The position numbers and the translations under genes are program-made. DNA of 30,138 nucleotides from a virus: IMG/VR virus record IMGVR_UViG_3300020711_000028, positions 1 to 30,138 of that record; one strand, 5' to 3'. The stretch's first letter is position 1. Each line of letters opens with the position of its first letter. Shown piece by piece: positions 14,223 to 21,852 of the stretch. Under the pieces are notes generated by a model. That model was given only the letters and a program-made list of their open reading frames with translations. It had not been told where the DNA came from and made no database searches.

Positions 14223-16768
14223 ACTTGTAGGGCCAAAGCTCTCATATCTGTACAACGAGGAACAACAACTGGATTATTCGATGTTGGTACAATTTTAATT
14301 GCGAAAGTTAAAAACGTATCATAAACGATATCGTTATTGGATACGTAACGAACGATGCCAAGATTATTCATATAATCAAATGCACCAGATTGGTGTTCAA
14401 GTCCTGGAATAATACCGATATCAGCATACCAAGTAGAATTACCAACAACAGATGGTGGTGAATTTAGAGTAAGAACAGTGCTATTCGAATTTAAATTAAC
14501 GCCAACAATTTGACGAACATTAAATGTAGAAGTATTTGCACCACCAGTATTTGCATTATTCAAGTAAATATATTGACCATTTGAAAATGGTGCTACTGTA
14601 TATGGTGAATTAATTGTTATGTTAGCTGAAGCATTGCTGCAAGTAACAGAATTAGAATAGATAAGTTGACTTTGTGGCAATCCATAAACAAGTTCAACGA
14701 TATCGTTAGTATTAGTAGAACTACTTACTAATGCAGTCGATGTTGGCTGTTCAACAAGTCTTGAATAAATTTTAGTTATTAATGGATCAGGATCATGAGC
14801 GTTTAATAATTGACCATAAACCTGAAGGTTTGAACCAGCTGGACGATATGCGCCAATATAAACAACAAGATCTTCAGCATCTTGACCAGTTGCAAGAACA
14901 ACGCTTTTCGAAATATATCTTGATTGACCAATGAAAACATTACTAGAATATTTTTCATTAATTTCAATAGAAGAAGTTACTAAAGCATTAATAGAATTGT
15001 TGCCTGGAGCATATATCGTATTTCCAGAAACAAAATTTCCTGTAACATTACTTATACCGATATAATTTGGATCGATTGATAATACAGTTCCAGTAGCGGT
15101 ATTAGTTACACCGTTATTTTGTGTAACCGTCATACCTTTAATAAAATATCCACTAGTATTCGAACGTGTTAATATATAACCAGAAATATTATTTGTGTTA
15201 AATAAATTATTTTTAGTTAGTGTTATTGAATTACTAATTGTATCAATATACGGAGAAATTTTATTATTACCAGTTGTAATAGAAGCGATAATACTTGTTG
15301 TATTATTTCCAGAATATAATTGATATTCACTACTTCTGGATTTAATCGCTCTTTCTGTATCAGTAAATTCAGTTGCAACAAAATCAGTAATAGATGTCGC
15401 TGTAGTATCATACACATTAGCAGCTGTTATACCTTTAAGAGTCCAACTAATATTTGTTGATTGTGTATCATTTTCTGCAATTTTAGGAACGATAGCATCA
15501 TAGTTACTATCTGAGTTGAAACGAACAACTGCAGAACTTCCAGAACTTCCACCGATTATCATTTTCATATATGAATTACTAAAATTTACAGTACTATTTG
15601 CAGTAGAGCCATACAAATTAATTGGTATAGATGTTGTATAAACGCCTTGAGTACCACTATAAAAAGCATAAAGAGAATAATTATCACCTCTAATTTTACC
15701 AATTACAGCATTATTGTCACTAAATGCAACGTTGCCATCGACAGTAATCGCAGTCGAATTAATTGTATTAACTACAACACGTGGTTGTGTTATAGATCTA
15801 CCATTAGTAGCAATAAAAATAGTTTGATTCGCATAAAATATATTTGCTGTACCATTACTGGTATATGGCACAGTTATAGTTGTATTTGAGCTAGTTACAA
15901 CATTTTGAGAAACTACAGAAACAACACCATTGGCTGCTGAAGTTGCGCCTTTAACATTAAATGTAGTATTTGAGGTTGAATTTACCCAAGCTCCATTAGA
16001 CGAAGCAATTAATAATTTACTGCTATTAGCATACAACAAATAACCTGTAGCAACATTAGCAGAACCATTACTTTGATAAACAGTTTCACCAGAACTAAAT
16101 GCTCCAGTATTCGAAGATATAGTTAATGCAGCTTGATACCAAACGCCATTACTCATGAATATACGTTCATTTGGTATAAAATTACCAGTCATTGTACTTA
16201 CTAATAACTGTTCGCAATTATTGATATTATAAACAGCTGTTCCTGCACCATTACTTACTGAAAAATCAGCAGTGTAGAGAGTATATTTCATAGCTTCTGA
16301 TTGTACAGCTGTGAAATTAATATCATTTGTTGAAAGATATAAAGAACCATAAGCCGTTGCTGACTGATAAATTGGCGTACTTGTTGTTACGTCTGTACCA
16401 CCAATCGAACCAGTCCAAACAGTATAGTCTGGATTACCACCAACAGGAATAATTACTAATGCATATGAAGTTTGTGTTTGTAAAGTAACTGGTGAAGCAA
16501 AAGTAAATCTAGTAGGAACAGAAGCATCCGAAGATGATTGAATGATAGGAGTTCCATTACTATACGTATCAGTAACATGAAGGGTTACTGTAGCTTCTGG
16601 CAACATATACGGCGTAGGATCACCATTATTCGTTGTGCAAATTCTAAGCTCAACACCATAATATTGACTTACTGACTGAAAATAAATGTCAACAGATGTT
16701 AAAACAACACCTTCTACACCACCTACTGGTTCATTAATATAAAATGTTTGGGCAATTGGTTCAGTCAT
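14219..16768 (-). CDS. Large tail structural protein with N-terminal PIAQTF domain
   Basis: This 849-aa virion protein opens with MTEPIAQTFYINEPVGGVEGVVLTSVDIYFQSVS, a motif region found in large tail/baseplate proteins as [DE]P[LI]AQTF...G...TSVD[LI]YF. It continues with VELRI...NGDPTPYMLPEATVTL, SSDASVPTRFTF and TSYALVI (to about residue 120), a beta-sandwich-like head domain. Residues about 217-286 are one copy of the GAF..GE.VYQSNGSAN module also present twice in the gp8-like protein. The rest is Asn/Ser/Thr-rich beta repeats, ending with a globular segment (about 750-849) containing GLEHQSGAFDYMNNLGIVRYVSNNDIVYDTFLTFAIKIV. In relatives I recall the PIAQTF region follows a DUF4815 region in one polypeptide; here it is a separate gene 10 bases downstream. 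Confidence 0.7.
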   Translation of the reverse strand: MTEPIAQTFYINEPVGGVEGVVLTSVDIYFQSVSQYYGVELRICTTNNGDPTPYMLPEATVTLHVTDTYSNGTPIIQSSSDASVPTRFTFASPVTLQTQTSYALVIIPVGGNPDYTVWTGSIGGTDVTTSTPIYQSATAYGSLYLSTNDINFTAVQSEAMKYTLYTADFSVSNGAGTAVYNINNCEQLLVSTMTGNFIPNERIFMSNGVWYQAALTISSNTGAFSSGETVYQSNGSANVATGYLLYANSSKLLIASSNGAWVNSTSNTTFNVKGATSAANGVVSVVSQNVVTSSNTTITVPYTSNGTANIFYANQTIFIATNGRSITQPRVVVNTINSTAITVDGNVAFSDNNAVIGKIRGDNYSLYAFYSGTQGVYTTSIPINLYGSTANSTVNFSNSYMKMIIGGSSGSSAVVRFNSDSNYDAIVPKIAENDTQSTNISWTLKGITAANVYDTTATSITDFVATEFTDTERAIKSRSSEYQLYSGNNTTSIIASITTGNNKISPYIDTISNSITLTKNNLFNTNNISGYILTRSNTSGYFIKGMTVTQNNGVTNTATGTVLSIDPNYIGISNVTGNFVSGNTIYAPGNNSINALVTSSIEINEKYSSNVFIGQSRYISKSVVLATGQDAEDLVVYIGAYRPAGSNLQVYGQLLNAHDPDPLITKIYSRLVEQPTSTALVSSSTNTNDIVELVYGLPQSQLIYSNSVTCSNASANITINSPYTVAPFSNGQYIYLNNANTGGANTSTFNVRQIVGVNLNSNSTVLTLNSPPSVVGNSTWYADIGIIPGLEHQSGAFDYMNNLGIVRYVSNNDIVYDTFLTFAIKIVPTSNNPVVVPRCTDMRALALQV
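15911..16120 (-). repeat. Third copy of the YQSNGSAN module (in the PIAQTF protein)
   Basis: Residues 217-286 of the PIAQTF protein read ISSNTGAFSSGETVYQSNGS and on to NVKGATSAANGVVS, closely matching two segments of the gp8-like protein (24169-24366 and 22855-23052). The DNA shares the plus-strand core GAACCATTACTTTG with both, so homology is visible at nucleotide level. Confidence 0.8.
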
Positions 16769-16778
16769 TTATATCTCT

Positions 16779-17249
16779 TTATTTGTTGTGGGCCACATAT
16801 GATTCAGCAATATACGTTTTATCGCCAGTTACCGATAATCTATAAACTATGTAATCTTCTCTTGTTTCATATTTAACATTTTTTACAGGAACAAATTTAG
16901 TTTGTTTCCCATTATAATCATAATAAGCTATCATAGAACCTTCAGAAATAGTTACTAATTCTTTTCCTGCATTGTCCATCATAACATTATCATATTCATT
17001 TGGTTTTTGTGTGCGAAGCAATTCTGGATTAAACGCACCCCAACCCATATCTGTCAATAATGGATGTGTTTCAGAAACAAAGTAATCTACATTGTTAAAT
17101 GACACAAGTCTTGAATCTAAGTTAGGTGTTCTTACATTAGTAACTGTATTTATTCCAGTATAACCAAGAACCAAATCACCAACTTTTATATATTGAATTT
17201 GTTTAAACGAACCATCGGCCATAGCAATTAAAGCCCATGGAACATGGCA
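16779..17249 (-). other. Hint (hedgehog/intein) autoprocessing domain
   Basis: This 156-residue segment has the hallmark positions of Hint domains: an N-terminal Cys preceded by Gly-rich sequence, the block A pattern ALIAMADGSFKQIQYIKVGD, a block B-like SETHPLL, a long middle without an obvious endonuclease, and block F/G YRLSVTGDKTYIAESYVAHN. Inteins require Cys/Ser/Thr after HN; here it is Lys then stop, as in bacterial intein-like or hedgehog-like cleaving domains. Predicted chemistry: N-S acyl shift at Cys1531, releasing or cross-linking the upstream 1530-residue tail protein. Confidence 0.78.
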
Positions 17250-20200
17250 ATCACCACCGCCACCGCTGCCATCACCACCTTGGTTGCTTCCATCACCACC
17301 TGGTTTCGAATTTTGGCCATTATCAGTTTCACCATTTACGCCACTAGTATCTACAGAATTATCTTGAACATTTAATCCAGGAACATCTGAAAATCCTTGA
17401 TAGGCATTAATAGTTTGGCTAGTATACTGACTGTCACTTATACCAAGACTGTTGAAAGTTCCAAGACTATTAAGACCTGGAGTACTACTTCCGCCACCAA
17501 ATCCAGATAAATTAGGACTTACGTTATTATCTTGTGGTGTGGAATCTGGATTATCATCTGGTGGAGTAGTATCTACCCAATGGTTATTAGCACCGCCACC
17601 GCCACCGCCGCCACCATTTCCTGGAGAAACTGTTCCACCACCGCCGCCACCGCCGCCGCCAGTATTTTGTTGAGTAACAACATTTTGTGTTTGAGTTACT
17701 TGGCTAAGATTGAAAGTAGCTTGTTGTGCAGAAAGAATAGATGATCCTTTCGAGATAGAAATATTTGTACCGTAGAAAGTTCCAATAGCCTGAGTTGTAA
17801 TAGCATTAGCACCAGTTATAATATTTGGTACATCAACTAAACTAACATTTAAAGTAGTCGCAGTAAACGTATTTGCTGGTATGCTAAAATATGCGCGCAC
17901 AGTACCAGTAGAATCTGAATATAAAGGCGAACCATAAACAACGCTATTATTTGCTAGTTGGAATAAAACATCTGATGCTACAGTTGGTACTGTATCCGTA
18001 GGACCAACACCCTGACCAAATTGTTGATATAACGCAGAACCTACATTTTTACCAGAAACTGAATAAAAAGCTGTAGCTGGTAAAAGGAATGGATTGATAT
18101 CAACGTTGTTTACAAAACCATAAACACGTGTATTTGGTTTCAAACCAGTAGCAGTAAGTTTTGTTATAATTGGTTGCACGTATGGAAGAATAGAAACATC
18201 AGTTACAAAAGTTCCAAGATTATAATTCGTAGTACTTACGTTAGCTGCATAGCTCGTACCAGTTCTAGAATAAGTTGTAGTAACTGTTCCTGATTTATCG
18301 TCTTTATCACCAGAAGAAGGATTTGTGCTCATTTTTGTATTAGCAACATTTCCAACAGGTGCTTGTATAACCGCCCAATTGCTCCATGATGTTCCGAATG
18401 CAGAAGCTATATTTACCCAATTCGAAGAAAGATCAAGATTAGTAGTAACATCTGGAGAAGTTGTTAAATCAGGAGAAGTAGCACCTGATGGGTTAAATGT
18501 AATAGTACCATTCCAATTATAGATATTTCCTTCAATTGCATTTCTGTATTTTGAAGCATAAGGCTGTGAAAGATATGGGCTTTCATTGTAATTAAGCATT
18601 ACATATTTGCCAACTTTTACAGTATTAGAACTAGCATTAGCATTATAACTAATAGGTCTAGACATTTGAGCAAATGCTGGTCTCATATTTCCAGCACTAG
18701 AATCAATTGCAATGTTATATGTTGGATCTAAAGTATTACCAATGCTGTGATCAGAAAACGAATCTACAAGGATACCATTTTGGAATCGATTTTGGCCAGT
18801 AGTACCAGAACGAACAAGAAGATTGGTTGCTGATTGTTCAAGCAATGATAATGAAGTATAATATTGAAGGTTATTAATTTGCTTGGCGATACCACCAATA
18901 TCTTTCATAGTATAGCGTTTTTGCTGTGTAATTGTAGTAGTAACAGCATAATCATATCTTCCAGCAATTTTTGCTTCTGGTGTAGATAATGAAGGATATG
19001 GAGGAACATTAACAATACCAAGAGTCATTACACCATTTGGTTCTGGTGGTGCAACTGGATTAATCGATGGTTTTCCTTCGAATACTCTAAATTGTCCAGA
19101 AGTAGTAATTGCTGCAATATCAGTACGAGCATAATATGATTGAATATTTGCTTGATAATTGGTATCTGGCGTTGGAACAAATGAGCCATAAGATGGATCG
19201 ATATAATATGTTAACACAGCAGAAGGATTAACTGTTGCAACAGTTGTCCAGTTTGTTGAGTTTGCTGATGCATTAGCAGTATTATTTGCCCAAGGGCGGA
19301 AATCGATACTATCTCTCAAATCATATATTATTCCAGAAGTTGAATAATATTGCGGAATAAGTTGAGTTTGAATAGCATATGCATTTGAAGTATTAACGTC
19401 ATCGATAGGATATGAATTAGCATTAAAGAAACCAACACCCTGAGACTGGTTGTATGTAAATGCATTAAGATCAACGAGTATTCTAGAATTTGCATTTAAG
19501 CTATTTCCAATTGCAGAAATTTGTGCAAGACCATAATAATTATCTCTTTGACCATTATCGAATGAGAATGATCCAAGGCTGTTAGAAACAGTATTGCTGA
19601 ATGTACCATTATTAACGTAAATAGCATTAATGCTGAATACATCAGGAAGACCTAATGACCATGGTCCAGTCGAACCAGCTGGATGACTTGCGCAATTAAT
19701 AGCAACATAAACATGTGGATTTAATATTTTTTGTACAGGAACAGTAGCTTCTCTAAGAACATCATAGTATACATTCGCGCCCATAGTTCCAGTAAGATTT
19801 TCACCAAGATTAAACGTAGCAGATCCACTTGTTGAAATGATATTTCTAGTATTCGCACCAACCATTTTAGTAAAGTCAAGTGGAACGCCAGCTGGAAATA
19901 TTTTATAATGATTGCTATTTGTATTTGTAGTATTAAATGTATTAGAAACTGTCATCAATGTATTATTTGTGATAGCAGTAATTTGTCTAATTTGATTATT
20001 AACATCAATAAAATCACCAACTGAATAATCAGTAAGGAATGCAGTTGAACCATTCGCAACAACATTTGATTGTGAAGCTGTTACAGATACGTTACCATTT
20101 TTATTTGCAGTAGTGCCACTAGTAGTTGGGATAATAATAAATGATGCAGTTGCTATACCAGTTTCAGTACCTTCATTTTCGAATATTTCAGTTGCTGAAC

Positions 20201-21839
20201 CTTTTGGTGTTCCAAGAGAAACTGTCATAACACCTGAAGTATTAAATGTAGAAGTATTAGCACGACGATAAACATATTGTTGGTTAGTAAAGCCATTCGT
20301 AGAAAGAGCTTTTTGACCGAATGGGAAAATCATTGAATTAAAATTAGATTGCTGGATAACAGCTGTATTGCTTAATGATAATACAATATCTGCAACACCA
20401 TTAAGGCTGCTTGAATTATAATTGATAATACTTTTTACACTGCTGAAATTCCATCCTGGATACATTTGAACATTGAATAGATAAACAATATATTGTCCAG
20501 TTGGAGTGCCAGCAGTACCAGAATTAAATTCTACGCCTCTAATATACGCAGTTCCAATTTGTGTTGTTGCCGAATAACCAACACCAAGGAAAGAATCAGA
20601 AGAAATAGCATGTTTTGCTACACTGTGTAATTGAATTTGTTGTAATTTATTTGTTTGGAAATCGCCAACATATTCTTGAACGGTAACATAATAACCATAA
20701 TTAGTAGTAACAACTGCACCAGTTGAAGGGGCAAGATCAGTTGCTTTTCTTAATGATGTAATATTATTGTTTAAGAAATCTACATTATAACCTTCAACAT
20801 AACCTTCACCAGCTGAAGAAACTAAGCTGAGATAAGTTGTATTTGAATATGTTGAATTACTTGCTGTATTAGTTTCAACTCTTGGTTTAGTAGAAAGAAC
20901 AAATGGAGTAACAATAAAATTGCCATTTGTTTCATATGTACGGCGAGCCATTTCATCTTCGATAGAAGCGAACTGAGTATTATTTTTAATTGAAACTGGA
21001 TAACCTGCAACAAAATCACAAAGTGAGAAAAACGATGTGGTGTTTGAAATTGCATTTGTTTGACGAGTAACAAGAGTTGGGATAAGTTGGAGTCTGTGTG
21101 CGCCTGGAGCAAGATAATTCGGAGAACCCGAAGCATTATCATAAAGAGCAGAATTTGCTTCTGGAGTAATGATATTTTCGATTGCTTCAAAACCAACTGA
21201 AATATTGTCAGGAGCATTATTAAATGCATCGACTACAATAGTTTGCGGTAATACGTTGATAAAATAACCGTCTTTGAAAATTGTACCGTTTGTTGTTGTA
21301 AATGCGTAGCCTACGCCAGTAACGCCATTAGCAGAAGTAGCAGCTGTTACATTGCCGATCGCAACATTTGCTGTAGTTGCGATTACGAGCGTATCATTAG
21401 CATTAAATGTAGATTGTGGCGAACCATTTGAATATACTGCAGTGTTAAGATATTTAACATAAAGAGTATTAAGATATGGATCTTGTGATTGGAAACCTTG
21501 AACCGCATTAACGATAGATGCTTTAAGGCCATTATTGTTGTAAATAATATTACCAACGAAATTACTAATTGTAAATGCTGTGCCATTTGCATAGTTATCA
21601 TTAATTTTTACAAATTGATAATTGTTATCAAACGTAAAAGCGCAACCTTCAGTTACTGATCCATCTTTAATTAAATTTCTGCCAAATTTGCTAATTTGAT
21701 CTTGAAGGATCGACTGCATAGCATTGAGTTCTCTTGTCTGAACAGCAACACCTGGACGATACAAAACTTGATAATAATTTGAATTGGCGTCAAAATCGTC
21801 AAAATAAGGTGACTGAGATAGATCAATTTGTAGAGTCAT
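16779..21839 (-). CDS. DUF4815-type giant tail protein with C-terminal Hint (intein-like) domain
   Basis: A 1686-aa virion protein. The N-terminus (SPYFDDFDANSNYYQVLYRPGVAVQTRELNAMQSIL, then FGRNLIKDGS) matches the DUF4815 family of phage tail/baseplate proteins. A typical later segment, VTDVSILPYVQPIITKLTATGLKPNTRVYGFVN, lies in the last third of that region. After SVSKG-like SISKGSSILSAQQATF comes a linker (about 1393-1530) with two poly-Gly runs and Asp/Asn/Ser-rich spacers. Residues 1531-1686 are a Hint domain: Cys1531 begins CHVPWALIAMADGSFKQIQY, VGDLVLG follows, ETHPLL holds the block B histidine, and the end is YIVYRLSVTGDKTYIAESYVAHNK. Autocleavage is therefore possible, but no splicing partner follows HN except Lys and a stop. 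Ribosome-binding site GAGGAAAA precedes the ATG. Confidence 0.78.
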   Translation of the reverse strand: MTLQIDLSQSPYFDDFDANSNYYQVLYRPGVAVQTRELNAMQSILQDQISKFGRNLIKDGSVTEGCAFTFDNNYQFVKINDNYANGTAFTISNFVGNIIYNNNGLKASIVNAVQGFQSQDPYLNTLYVKYLNTAVYSNGSPQSTFNANDTLVIATTANVAIGNVTAATSANGVTGVGYAFTTTNGTIFKDGYFINVLPQTIVVDAFNNAPDNISVGFEAIENIITPEANSALYDNASGSPNYLAPGAHRLQLIPTLVTRQTNAISNTTSFFSLCDFVAGYPVSIKNNTQFASIEDEMARRTYETNGNFIVTPFVLSTKPRVETNTASNSTYSNTTYLSLVSSAGEGYVEGYNVDFLNNNITSLRKATDLAPSTGAVVTTNYGYYVTVQEYVGDFQTNKLQQIQLHSVAKHAISSDSFLGVGYSATTQIGTAYIRGVEFNSGTAGTPTGQYIVYLFNVQMYPGWNFSSVKSIINYNSSSLNGVADIVLSLSNTAVIQQSNFNSMIFPFGQKALSTNGFTNQQYVYRRANTSTFNTSGVMTVSLGTPKGSATEIFENEGTETGIATASFIIIPTTSGTTANKNGNVSVTASQSNVVANGSTAFLTDYSVGDFIDVNNQIRQITAITNNTLMTVSNTFNTTNTNSNHYKIFPAGVPLDFTKMVGANTRNIISTSGSATFNLGENLTGTMGANVYYDVLREATVPVQKILNPHVYVAINCASHPAGSTGPWSLGLPDVFSINAIYVNNGTFSNTVSNSLGSFSFDNGQRDNYYGLAQISAIGNSLNANSRILVDLNAFTYNQSQGVGFFNANSYPIDDVNTSNAYAIQTQLIPQYYSTSGIIYDLRDSIDFRPWANNTANASANSTNWTTVATVNPSAVLTYYIDPSYGSFVPTPDTNYQANIQSYYARTDIAAITTSGQFRVFEGKPSINPVAPPEPNGVMTLGIVNVPPYPSLSTPEAKIAGRYDYAVTTTITQQKRYTMKDIGGIAKQINNLQYYTSLSLLEQSATNLLVRSGTTGQNRFQNGILVDSFSDHSIGNTLDPTYNIAIDSSAGNMRPAFAQMSRPISYNANASSNTVKVGKYVMLNYNESPYLSQPYASKYRNAIEGNIYNWNGTITFNPSGATSPDLTTSPDVTTNLDLSSNWVNIASAFGTSWSNWAVIQAPVGNVANTKMSTNPSSGDKDDKSGTVTTTYSRTGTSYAANVSTTNYNLGTFVTDVSILPYVQPIITKLTATGLKPNTRVYGFVNNVDINPFLLPATAFYSVSGKNVGSALYQQFGQGVGPTDTVPTVASDVLFQLANNSVVYGSPLYSDSTGTVRAYFSIPANTFTATTLNVSLVDVPNIITGANAITTQAIGTFYGTNISISKGSSILSAQQATFNLSQVTQTQNVVTQQNTGGGGGGGGGTVSPGNGGGGGGGGANNHWVDTTPPDDNPDSTPQDNNVSPNLSGFGGGSSTPGLNSLGTFNSLGISDSQYTSQTINAYQGFSDVPGLNVQDNSVDTSGVNGETDNGQNSKPGGDGSNQGGDGSGGGGDCHVPWALIAMADGSFKQIQYIKVGDLVLGYTGINTVTNVRTPNLDSRLVSFNNVDYFVSETHPLLTDMGWGAFNPELLRTQKPNEYDNVMMDNAGKELVTISEGSMIAYYDYNGKQTKFVPVKNVKYETREDYIVYRLSVTGDKTYIAESYVAHNK
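17591..17660 (-). repeat. Poly-glycine-coding low-complexity tract in the Hint linker
   Basis: Two runs of eight to nine Gly codons flank TVSPGN and connect the tail protein body to the Asp/Asn/Ser-rich linker. On the plus strand it is a CCG/CCA triplet tract. A second Gly-rich patch (GGDGSNQGGDGSGGGGD) lies right before the Hint cysteine at 17250-17300. These are flexible linkers and likely slippage-prone. Confidence 0.85.
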
Positions 21840-21852
21840 ATTTTCCTCTGTA

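Noticed and set aside
14223-14255. Upstream ATG extending the coiled-coil protein by 11 residues
   Set aside because: The internal ATG forms the ATGA stop/start overlap used elsewhere in this operon; the upstream extension lies inside the previous gene and adds atypical residues.
16779-17249. A full splicing intein
   Set aside because: There is no downstream extein in frame: HN is followed by Lys and a stop, and no homing endonuclease domain is visible within the 156 residues.
17452-17673. Proline-rich plus-strand ORF with runs of PPPPP
   Set aside because: It is the complement of the poly-Gly linker of the DUF4815/Hint protein.
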